Origin: an uncultured Bacteroidales bacterium
Lineage (GTDB): Bacteria > Bacteroidota > Bacteroidia > Bacteroidales > Bacteroidaceae
Reading direction: 5' to 3'
NCBI GenBank assembly: GCA_902803195.1
Contig: CADCOX010000230.1
Location: 1-6,281, forward strand
DNA: 6,281 nucleotides
Position numbers and translations under genes: made by a program. How positions within the stretch are numbered: the stretch's first letter is position 1; the number at the start of each line of letters is the position of its first letter. Positions 1 to 6,222 of this stretch are shown here, one piece after another. The notes beneath the pieces are model-generated. The model worked only from the letters and a program-made list of their open reading frames with translations. It did no database searches and had not been told where the DNA came from.

Positions 1-1
1 A

Positions 2-2011
2 GCCGACGCGTTCAAGGGGAATAACAAGATCAAGAGCGTGACGTTCCACAGCTCGCCGTCGTACGTCGGCAATGCCCGCTGCCCCATGGGCCTGGTGTTG
101 GGCGACAGTGCCTTTGCCCATTGTCCGAACCTGAAGGAGGTAGCCCTCTACTATTACAATTACGAAAGCAGCAACCGCATGGAGTTCCTCCTGCCCACAG
201 ACATCGTGCCTGGCAAGGGATGCTTCGACGGCTGTGACCCCGAGCTGAAGATTATGGTGGCGCCTGAGGTATACGACTTCTTCATTAACGACCCCAACTG
301 GGCGCGCTACAAAGACCATATCGTAGCCTCGCAGTTCTTACCTACCGCGTTTGGCCCGTTCAAGGTGGACGGCGTCACTTACGACTTCGCTTCGCGTACG
401 CTGAACTCACTGCCGACGAGCGAGCTGGTGCAGCGCGAAATGTCGCTCTTCACCATCCTGACGGCTGCAGCCCAGGTAGCACTCCTCGTCGCCACTGCGG
501 GCGGCTCGTCGGCAGCGGCCCAGGGTGCGTCTGTAGCGCCTTCTGCCGCCGAGGTCAGTGCCAATGCAGGCGTTATCTCCTTGGAAAACGGGATTGCGGT
601 TACTTCTGAAGCGGCGGCGAACTTGGCCAAAGAAAAAACGATTCAGGTAGCGGGCGAATGGATGTTGTTGCCAGTTTCCCATAATGAATTTTGGTGGTTA
701 GAGCCACAAGCCATGACTTTCACCTTGAACGGCGCCGGCAAGCACATGGCGCATAACGGTTTCGAGTTTTTGATAAACTCTATCGGTGGCGCCTTCAAAA
801 ACCTTATTTCCCTATTGCCTCGGTATGTGATGAGAAATGTGCCCATCTATGATACGTATTTCAATACGCTCTACACCATGGCTTGCTACGGTACGGGACT
901 GATAGCGACGACAGCGACGAGTACAGGCATGACCAACGGCATTCAGGCTATGGCCAATGCCATGCAGAAGCGCAAGTCGTCGTGGAACTTAGGCCCGATG
1001 CTGACCGTGTTCAGGGATAACAAGCATACCATCTACCACGTATATATAAAAGATGTAGACAACACGCCCGAGGTGAAGATCTACAACGACCCAGGCTCGG
1101 TGTACAACTACAAGACGGTCATGATCGGCGACGGGGCCTTCCGTGGCAAGAATGCCGTGAGGAAGGTATCGTTCTACGACGTCAATGGCCTCATGACAGG
1201 CCGCATGTATGCGCCGCTGGCCATCGTCGTTCCCGACAAGTGCTTCGACGGCTGCTCGGCCCTCCGCGAGCTCGACCTGATGCTGAACGTAGAGGACGGC
1301 ACGAACCACCGCCGCTCGTTAGGCCCTGAGAACTTCGTCCTGAACGGCGCCGACATCTTCGCCGGCTGCGACACTACCCAACTCAAAATCCGTGTGGGCA
1401 AGAGCCGACTCCAAGACTTCGTTGACGACCCCATGTGGGGCAAGTACCGCTCAATGTTTGTCGTCGAGGACGATGCCCTGCCAGTAAGTCACACCAAGGC
1501 CGGCGTGCAGTACGCCAACCTCTTCGAGCTCAACTCGCGTCGCGTGGACGAAAGCTCTGGCGAACATACCATCGACCACCTGACAGCCGTCGGCATCGAG
1601 AAGGGTGGGCTCGGCAAGGACGGCGAGATGAGGCTCTACAACGACATCGGCACGTTCAACAACTACCATCTGGACAACGTCAACTTCAACGCCTTCCGTG
1701 GCAACAGCGAGCTGCGCGGCCTCACCTTCTGGGACCTCGACGGCCTGCTCTGGACGGGCGATGCCTACGACGACCTCGACCTGATGCTCAACGACTCCTG
1801 CCTGGCCGACTGTCCCAACCTCGAGCACGTGGACATGCTCTACCTGCGCACCGACGGCTCCAACAGAGCCGAGCACTGGGGGCCCGACAAGATCAAGCTC
1901 GGCAGAGGCGTCTTCGCCGGTTCGCCGAACGTGAAGATCCGCATGGACTACTACAAGCAGCACGACTTCCTGAGCGATGAGAAATGGGTGCAGTGGAAGG
2001 ACCACTTCCAG
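2..2011 (+). repeat. Three diverged A-type LRR modules (A1, A2, A3) within the giant protein
   Basis: Each unit of about 105 residues follows one plan: an AF(K/R)Gxxxx(I/V/L) opening, a second LRR turn with CxxC-like spacing (CFDGC, CLADC, AFAHC), a conserved N...R stretch, a third turn (FxGxxxxxKI), and an end of the form DFxxDxxWxxYK. The openings lie at base 8 (A1), 1136 (A2) and 1691 (A3). A2 and A3 share the exact 14-mer GCCTTCCGTGGCAA (1136-1149 and 1691-1704). Just before the A2 and A3 openings the linkers also match: HTIYHV...VKIYND and HTIDHL...MRLYND. A2 to A3 is 555 bp (185 residues) but A1 to A2 is 1128 bp (376 residues), so the A1-A2 linker carries 191 extra residues. Confidence 0.8.
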
Positions 2012-5000
2012 CCCTGTCTGATAGGGACGGACAACCAGGGCGTCTACGATGCCCTCAAGAAGTGGGCGTACAGCGCCAACGGTACGACCTTCAGCCAGTA
2101 TGTCGACCTCTCGCGCATCACGCCAGAGGAGATGGCCGAACTGAGTTTCAGGAACTCCAACATCACTTCGTTCGACGAGTTCGAGGCCTTCGGATCAGTG
2201 GGACTGAAAGAGATCCGCGTGCTCATGTTTGCCGACAGCCGACAGCTGCAGTGCATCAAGCTGCCCGACAGCATTGCCTCTATCGGCGCCTACGCCTTCA
2301 GCGGCTGTAGCCAGCTGAAGCGCATCACCATCAACCGCCCGCAGCCGCCCACATTAGGTAATGACGCCTTCAACGGTCTGCCGGACGACTTCATCATCTC
2401 GGTCCCCGACTCGCTCGTGGAGATTTACCGCGCCGCCTGGCCGCAGTATGCCAACCACATCGGCATGGCCTCGCCCACGCGCAAGGTGGTGAGGCTCACC
2501 CAGCCCGGTACGCTGGCCGAGGCCTTAGGACTGAAGGTGGTCAGCGAGGGCGGCCTCAACTCGTCGTTCAAGATGGAGGGCACCTACGCCCACATCGACT
2601 CGCTGAAGATCTACGGTCCCATCAACGGCCTCGACGTGGCCGTGCTGCGCACCTTGGCCGGACGCCACGTGGACGACTGCTCGTTCAACCCCTTAGGACA
2701 CCTGAAGTACCTGAACCTCTACAATGCCGACATCGTCTACGACAAGAAGGAGGTCTGCTACAATCGCAAGGGCAGCAATGACTACATCCAGGCCAACGAC
2801 CGCGTGGACACCTATATGTTCTGGAAATGTGATGCCCTGCGCACGCTCATCCTGCCCAAGTCGGCCAAGGTCATCGCCCACGATGCCTTCAGCACCTGCA
2901 GCAACCTGGAGACGCTGGTCATCGGCGACAACACCGAAACCATCGAGAAGGATGTCATCGAGAACTGCCTGTCGATGGGACAGATCGTGATGCTGTGTAA
3001 GGCCAAGCCCAAGACGCACGAGAACGCGTTCCGCAACGGCGTCCCGGTCGGCTCGTTCGTCGTACCCAAGACGCTGAGGAACGCCTACAGCGGCGACGAC
3101 CACTTCAACACCCGTGCCGCAGGCATGCAGGTGCTCTTCGAGGACGAGGTGGCCATGAGGGCCATGGCTGCTGCCGATGTCTATACGATGCTCGACCTGA
3201 TGGTGCTCGGCAGCGTGGAGGGCATCGTCGAAGGCAATACCGACGTCACCACCCTGCGCGAGGCCATGCTGATAGCTGGAGCGGAGTCGCTCGGCGATCA
3301 TTCCTTCGCCGGCATGAGCCAGCTCAGGGAAGCCGGTATTCCCATTGGTTGCACCGCCATCACCCAGAACGCCTTCAAGGGCTGTTCGTCGCTGCTGAAC
3401 GTCTATTCCGGCAATCCCGAACCGCCGACACTGGCTGCCGACGCCTTCGAAGACTTGCCCGAGAACTTCGTGGTGTTCGTGGTCGACTCGTTGGTCAGCC
3501 GCTATCGGGCTGCCTGGCCGCAGTACAAGGAGCACATCGGCGCATACAACCCGCAACAGAACGACGTCTTCGAAGTCACGGTCACCGAACCCAATACGCT
3601 CGACAAAGCATTAGGACTCAGCGTCACCATGAATGACAGCCACTACATCAAGAGCGTGGAAGGCAACTTCTGGGACTATTCGGCCCTGAAGATCAACGGC
3701 CCCATCGGCGGTAAGGATGTGGCATTGCTGCGCGTCATGGCCGGTCGCACCATCGACGACGGCACGCCCATACCGATGGCATCCTTGCGCTATCTCGACC
3801 TCTACGACGCTCGCATCGTGGCCGACCGCATCTACTATAACACCAAGAACGTGAACGACTACCTCATGGAGGACAATGCCCTTGGCACCAATATGTTCTG
3901 GCAGTGCGACGTGCTCGAGACACTCATCCTGCCGCGTACGGCGACCAAGATGGCCGACGAGGCCTGCTATGACATGGCCAACCTCGAGACGCTCGTGGTG
4001 GGCGACATGATGGACTACGTCGACGACGATGCCTTGGGCGACCTGCCCAGTCTAGAGAACCTGGCATTCTTAGGACAGCAAGTACCCAGGTTCCACAGCG
4101 ACGCCTTCACCGATCCTACGCTCTCCACCAACACGCCTCATCAGATACCGCATATCTATGTGCCTGCAGGAGCCTACGACAAGTACGTCAACTCTACCAT
4201 ACTGATCAAGCATTCGCAGGAGATCAAGGCTTCGTTCGACGACGATGCCCTCTTCAGCATCCTGGCGCGGCATTCCGTCTTCACTCCGGAGCAGATGAGC
4301 AACGTCGACAACATCGACGGATGGTTCAGCGGCAACAGCGAAGTGGCCAACCTGGAACCGCTGTCCCGCAGCAGGGTCGATACGATTGCCGACGGTCAGT
4401 TCAGCAATATGCAGGCGCTGCAGCGCATCAAACTGCCCGCCACCCTGGCGAGCATCGGCAAGCAGCTGCTGAGCGGCACGCCGTCGCTGAGATATGTCGA
4501 TCTGAGAGACTGTTCCAGCCTCGAACTGGAGCAAGCCGACGTAAGGGACGATATGGGTCTGGCACGTGAAGTGCTCGTCTACATGCCCGTCAGCACCGAT
4601 GCAGGCAATGGGCTCAACCTGGTATGGAGCCTTCCCGACGGCACGGCAACGTGCTCGGACTATTTGCTCGACGATGCCAAGGATTATCTGCTACCTGTAG
4701 CCTTCGAAGCTGCGACGGCACAAACCAACCGCATCTTCGAGAAGAGCGAGCAGCCCTACACCGTCTGCCTGCCCTTCGACGTGTGGGTGCCGAACGGCGT
4801 CAAGGCCTACCAGCTGTCCGGTCGCAACGATGGTGAACTCGTCTTCGCCCGGGAGATAGGGACGATGAAGGCTTTTGAGCCTTATCTGATGATTGCCGAG
4901 GCCGACGACGTAACGCTCTGGTCGGGCACGGCGGTCACCATACCGGTGAGCGACGGGTCGGCCTATGGTCACCAGCAGGATGCTGTAGGCTACTCCTTTC

Positions 5001-5329
5001 GCGGTACGCTGAAGCGGATAGACAACAGCCGTGCTGCCGAGTTGGGGGCCTACGTGCTCAACGACGATGCGAAGTGGCATCCCGTACTCTCGGACACTGA
5101 GGCCCACAACGCCGTCACTATTCCTCCCTACCGCTGCTACCTGCTGACGAACCGTCAGGGCACCCGCGCCGCCATCGGCATGGCGCTGGAGAACGTCGAC
5201 GGCATCGAACAGTTGCGCACCATCGACAGCGACGGCACCGAGCGCGTCTACGACCTCAGCGGCCGCAGAGTAAGCGAACACGCTAAGGGCGTTGTCATCA
5301 AGAACGGTAAGAAAGTCATCAAGAAATAA
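2..5329 (+). CDS. Giant BspA-like leucine-rich-repeat surface protein, 5'-truncated by the window edge
   Basis: The frame is open to the left edge and stops with TAA at 5327-5329, leaving 1775 visible residues; the true start and signal peptide lie outside. The GTG at 38 is internal, because the repeat pattern already begins before it (ADAFKGNNKIKSVTF from base 2). The sequence is dominated by BspA/LRR_5-type motifs such as AFxGCxxLxxI and LPxxxxxIxxxAFxxC. In order: LRR unit A1 (residues ~1-115), a hydrophobic insertion (~139-340), A2 (~379-485), A3 (~564-670), supermodules B1 (718-1078) and B2 (1079-1444), truncated B3 (1445 to ~1510), a non-LRR C-terminal region containing YTVCLPFDVW near 1584, and a final tail from 1749. 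BspA-family proteins are exported and mediate binding to matrix proteins, other bacteria or host cells; no ligand can be read from this sequence. The tail resembles those on exported Prevotella proteins and recalls type IX secretion sorting domains, but is short, so the secretion route is uncertain. Only 10 bp separate it from the following lipoprotein gene, suggesting one operon. The LRR family call is firm; the adhesin role is inferred. Confidence 0.9.
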   Translation, partial: ADAFKGNNKIKSVTFHSSPSYVGNARCPMGLVLGDSAFAHCPNLKEVALYYYNYESSNRMEFLLPTDIVPGKGCFDGCDPELKIMVAPEVYDFFINDPNWARYKDHIVASQFLPTAFGPFKVDGVTYDFASRTLNSLPTSELVQREMSLFTILTAAAQVALLVATAGGSSAAAQGASVAPSAAEVSANAGVISLENGIAVTSEAAANLAKEKTIQVAGEWMLLPVSHNEFWWLEPQAMTFTLNGAGKHMAHNGFEFLINSIGGAFKNLISLLPRYVMRNVPIYDTYFNTLYTMACYGTGLIATTATSTGMTNGIQAMANAMQKRKSSWNLGPMLTVFRDNKHTIYHVYIKDVDNTPEVKIYNDPGSVYNYKTVMIGDGAFRGKNAVRKVSFYDVNGLMTGRMYAPLAIVVPDKCFDGCSALRELDLMLNVEDGTNHRRSLGPENFVLNGADIFAGCDTTQLKIRVGKSRLQDFVDDPMWGKYRSMFVVEDDALPVSHTKAGVQYANLFELNSRRVDESSGEHTIDHLTAVGIEKGGLGKDGEMRLYNDIGTFNNYHLDNVNFNAFRGNSELRGLTFWDLDGLLWTGDAYDDLDLMLNDSCLADCPNLEHVDMLYLRTDGSNRAEHWGPDKIKLGRGVFAGSPNVKIRMDYYKQHDFLSDEKWVQWKDHFQPCLIGTDNQGVYDALKKWAYSANGTTFSQYVDLSRITPEEMAELSFRNSNITSFDEFEAFGSVGLKEIRVLMFADSRQLQCIKLPDSIASIGAYAFSGCSQLKRITINRPQPPTLGNDAFNGLPDDFIISVPDSLVEIYRAAWPQYANHIGMASPTRKVVRLTQPGTLAEALGLKVVSEGGLNSSFKMEGTYAHIDSLKIYGPINGLDVAVLRTLAGRHVDDCSFNPLGHLKYLNLYNADIVYDKKEVCYNRKGSNDYIQANDRVDTYMFWKCDALRTLILPKSAKVIAHDAFSTCSNLETLVIGDNTETIEKDVIENCLSMGQIVMLCKAKPKTHENAFRNGVPVGSFVVPKTLRNAYSGDDHFNTRAAGMQVLFEDEVAMRAMAAADVYTMLDLMVLGSVEGIVEGNTDVTTLREAMLIAGAESLGDHSFAGMSQLREAGIPIGCTAITQNAFKGCSSLLNVYSGNPEPPTLAADAFEDLPENFVVFVVDSLVSRYRAAWPQYKEHIGAYNPQQNDVFEVTVTEPNTLDKALGLSVTMNDSHYIKSVEGNFWDYSALKINGPIGGKDVALLRVMAGRTIDDGTPIPMASLRYLDLYDARIVADRIYYNTKNVNDYLMEDNALGTNMFWQCDVLETLILPRTATKMADEACYDMANLETLVVGDMMDYVDDDALGDLPSLENLAFLGQQVPRFHSDAFTDPTLSTNTPHQIPHIYVPAGAYDKYVNSTILIKHSQEIKASFDDDALFSILARHSVFTPEQMSNVDNIDGWFSGNSEVANLEPLSRSRVDTIADGQFSNMQALQRIKLPATLASIGKQLLSGTPSLRYVDLRDCSSLELEQADVRDDMGLAREVLVYMPVSTDAGNGLNLVWSLPDGTATCSDYLLDDAKDYLLPVAFEAATAQTNRIFEKSEQPYTVCLPFDVWVPNGVKAYQLSGRNDGELVFAREIGTMKAFEPYLMIAEADDVTLWSGTAVTIPVSDGSAYGHQQDAVGYSFRGTLKRIDNSRAAELGAYVLNDDAKWHPVLSDTEAHNAVTIPPYRCYLLTNRQGTRAAIGMALENVDGIEQLRTIDSDGTERVYDLSGRRVSEHAKGVVIKNGKKVIKK
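415..1018 (+). other. Hydrophobic, lower-GC insertion of about 191 residues between LRR modules A1 and A2
   Basis: This in-frame stretch has no LRR motif and no counterpart in the A2-A3 linker; the boundaries are approximate, placed where the linker similarity stops (after the YDFASRTL region) and resumes (KHTIYHVYIKD, from 1022). It has three hydrophobic patches: FTILTAAAQVALLVATAGG (from 449), FLINSIGGAFKNLISLLP (from about 767) and LYTMACYGTGLIATTATSTG (from about 869). An Ala/Ser-rich stretch and a Trp/Phe-rich stretch (NEFWWLEP) lie between the first two. GC by hand count is 82 of 180 over 661-840 (46%), against 38 of 60 in 1681-1740 (63%) and 34 of 60 in 2341-2400 (57%). The combination suggests an acquired domain. 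I recognise no family. It could be membrane-interacting, a buried structural domain, or a degraded remnant kept in frame. Confidence 0.6.
2153..4530 (+). repeat. Two full B-type LRR supermodules of about 360 residues and a truncated third
   Basis: Equivalent asparagines (NSN, NTD, NSE) mark unit starts at 2153, 3236 and 4334, giving periods of 1083 and 1098 bp. B1 and B2 align along their length. Both contain PPTLxxDAFxxLPxxF followed by YRAAWPQYxxHIG (Trp codons at 2438 and 3515), then LKIxGPIxGxDVAxLR (from 2603 and 3686), LRYLxLYxA, and MFWxCDxLxTLILP (from 2816 and 3893). B3 keeps only the opening LRR turns (QALQRIKLPATLASIG) and ends near 4530, where the non-LRR C-terminal region begins. 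The arrangement indicates duplication of a whole multi-turn LRR block with a broken last copy acting as a cap; divergence between B1 and B2 shows the duplication is not recent. Confidence 0.8.
4650..5326 (+). other. C-terminal non-LRR domain and Bacteroidota-type tail of the giant protein
   Basis: After the last LRR turns the protein changes character to a beta-rich region beginning with YTVCLPFDVWVPNGVKAYQL, a pattern I associate with the C-termini of secreted Prevotella and Bacteroides LRR proteins. It closes with VYDLSGRRV (from 5246), a short spacer, then KGVVIKNGKKVIKK. The xYDLxGRxV...G...NGKK layout resembles type IX sorting tails but is shorter than classical ones and lacks an obvious preceding Ig-like fold. 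It may be a retained, weakly functional or differently used anchoring tail. The recognition is from memory of the family pattern. Confidence 0.6.
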
Positions 5330-5339
5330 TCATCCGACA

Positions 5340-5942
5340 ATGAAGCATCTGAAGATAATGAGTGTGCTGCTCGGGGGCCTGTTGGCCCTCGGCAGCCTTC
5401 CCTCTTGCAGCGACGACGAGCCTGAGGGACTGAAAGCGAAAAGCGCCAAGGCCGAGTATAAGGTGAACCTGAGTCAGGACCTGCTCGATGCCGCAAGCGT
5501 CACCATCTATTATATAGACAGCAACGGCGAGCAGGCACAGGAGACCGTGACCTCGGGCTCTTGGACGAAGACCGTCAGTTTCGCCTCGCTGCCCACAAAA
5601 GCCGGCTTCAGCGTGCAGCCCGCCTTGAAGGGCGAACCCTCGCAGGAGAAGTACATCATCGAGGCCTCAGCCCAGATGATTGTCACCGTCCTCGACCAGC
5701 ATGGCGCCACGCTTGGCGAGCCGTATGTGGGCAACAAGAAGGAGGTGAAGGGTCAACTCGGCCCCGATTTCCTGGGTCAGTATCTGACGCGCATCAGCAC
5801 CCGCGTGCTCGAGGCCAAGGCCATCAGCGCTGACGGCACCATCTCCGACACTACGATCGATTGGGGTGGCAATGCCGGCGATGAAGACCCGAACATCAAC
5901 ACCGGCATCAGTAACGAAGGCGCCAGCGGCACGACACGCTGA
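5340..5942 (+). CDS. Predicted surface-exposed lipoprotein of unrecognised family (200 aa)
   Basis: ATG at 5340 gives MKHLKIMSVLLGGLLALGSL, a basic start and hydrophobic core, followed by the lipobox LPSC with the lipidated cysteine at residue 23 (5406-5408). The later ATG at 5358 would lose the positive charges, and a TTG-initiated extension from 5292 would run into the LRR gene and bury the signal peptide, so 5340 is preferred. SDDE directly follows the cysteine; an acidic cluster there matches the lipoprotein export signal described in Bacteroides and Capnocytophaga that sends lipoproteins to the outer face of the outer membrane. The mature part (~177 residues) is rich in short alternating beta-type stretches (VTIYYIDSNGEQ, TKTVSFASLP, QMIVTVLDQHG) and ends in a flexible, polar Gly/Asn/Asp-rich tail, suggesting a small beta-sandwich. 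I recognise no family or catalytic motif. No Shine-Dalgarno sequence is present, as usual in this phylum. The 10-bp gap to the LRR gene implies co-transcription and perhaps a partner, anchoring or accessory role; that is inference. Confidence 0.85.
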   Translation: MKHLKIMSVLLGGLLALGSLPSCSDDEPEGLKAKSAKAEYKVNLSQDLLDAASVTIYYIDSNGEQAQETVTSGSWTKTVSFASLPTKAGFSVQPALKGEPSQEKYIIEASAQMIVTVLDQHGATLGEPYVGNKKEVKGQLGPDFLGQYLTRISTRVLEAKAISADGTISDTTIDWGGNAGDEDPNINTGISNEGASGTTR

Positions 5943-5946
5943 GGCA

Positions 5947-5977
5947 TTTACGATTTACAATTTACGATTTACAATTT
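5947..5977. repeat. Heptamer tandem repeat (TTTACRA)n directly after the lipoprotein gene
   Basis: Starting 5 bp past the stop codon, TTTACGA and TTTACAA alternate for four units (5947-5974), followed by TTT; that is two exact copies of a 14-bp unit. A degenerate continuation (TTTATTTGCGATTTAA) extends to about 5990. It has no coding potential and is much more AT-rich than the flanking genes. It has no dyad symmetry or T-run that would make it an intrinsic terminator. Confidence 0.85.
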
Positions 5978-6014
5978 ATTTGCGATTTAAGTAATTCAAG
6001 TTTCGGTTGTTATG

Positions 6015-6188
6015 AAGAAGTTAAGAATTTAAGAAGTTATCGCTTCGCTCGCCCTTTGGGCAGGAGTTAAGACGATACCATTATGACCATGTTATTTTAA
6101 TCAGATTTCTGTGAACAAAGCATTCGTCTTCGCTCGGCCCTACGGGACGCTTCGCTCTGCGAAGAACTTCTTAACTTCTTAACTTCTA
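6015..6188. repeat. 174-bp inverted-repeat element with octamer-built arms (MITE-like or REP-like candidate)
   Basis: The left arm (6015-6038) is three octamers, AAGAAGTT, AAGAATTT, AAGAAGTT. The right arm (6165-6188) is three of the complementary octamer, AACTTCTT twice then AACTTCTA. Aligned as an inverted repeat, 22 of 24 positions pair. The 126-bp interior has a small hairpin GCCC-TTT-GGGC (6051-6061), a second hairpin CTTCGC-TCT-GCGAAG (6150-6164) and three copies of CTTCGCTC (6043-6050, 6128-6135, 6150-6157). The segments 6043-6060 and 6128-6146 are an imperfect direct repeat (CTTCGCTCG(G)CCCTnnGGG). There is no transposase and I see no target-site duplication. It could be a non-autonomous palindromic element or a structured RNA in the leader of the next gene. 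The structure is directly visible; the class is inferred. Confidence 0.65.
6150..6164. other. Perfect 6-bp stem, 3-nt loop hairpin adjoining the right octamer arm
   Basis: CTTCGC (6150-6155) pairs exactly with GCGAAG (6159-6164) around the loop TCT. It abuts the right arm of the inverted-repeat element. No T-run follows on either strand, so an intrinsic terminator is not supported; it is more likely a structural part of the element. Confidence 0.6.
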
Positions 6189-6190
6189 AA

Positions 6191-6203
6191 CAAGCGGAGC
6201 TTG
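6191..6203. other. Small perfect hairpin 19 nt upstream of the last gene's start codon
   Basis: CAAGC (6191-6195) and GCTTG (6199-6203) pair around the loop GGA. It ends 19 nt before the ATG at 6223, with an AT-rich TAAAGTTAATTTAAGAAT stretch between. In a transcript it would lie in the 5' leader, where it could influence translation, but a 5-bp stem can arise by chance. Confidence 0.35.
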
Positions 6204-6222
6204 CTAAAGTTAATTTAAGAAT

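Noticed and set aside
38..40. GTG as the start of the LRR gene
   Set aside because: The frame is open to base 2 and the LRR motif ADAFKGNNKIKSV is already under way before the GTG; there is no signal peptide after it.
1435..1980. Open frame of 181 codons on the plus strand in another frame, and its minus-strand counterpart at 1451-2005
   Set aside because: The Arg/Gln/Pro-rich translation and complete overlap with LRR modules A2-A3 mark both as shadow frames.
2693..3556. Open frame of 287 codons on the minus strand
   Set aside because: It lies wholly inside the LRR gene, whose frame shows clear conserved repeats. The reverse translation is low-complexity (His/Val/Gly/Ala) without domains, as expected opposite GC-rich coding DNA.
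4691..5281. Minus-strand open frame of 196 codons opposite the C-terminal domain
   Set aside because: It is entirely antisense to a region with recognisable protein motifs (YTVCLPFDVW, VYDLSGRRV) and has no signal or domain of its own.
6012..6032. Mini-ORF MKKLRI upstream of the last gene as a leader peptide
   Set aside because: It is generated by the AAGAAGTT octamer repeat itself. It is six codons long and about 190 bp from the next start, with nothing supporting attenuation.
6051..6164. Intrinsic terminator at the hairpins 6051-6061 or 6150-6164
   Set aside because: Stems are only 4-6 bp and neither is followed by a T-run on either strand.
5943..6222. CRISPR array
   Set aside because: The repeats are 7-8 bp and contiguous, with no regularly spaced unique spacers and no cas genes.
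5975..6222. Bacteroidota promoter (-7 TAnnTTTG, -33 TTTG) for the last gene
   Set aside because: Near matches such as TTTATTTG (5975-5982) and TAATTTAA (6211-6218) exist, but none matches the -7 box fully with a well-spaced -33 element.
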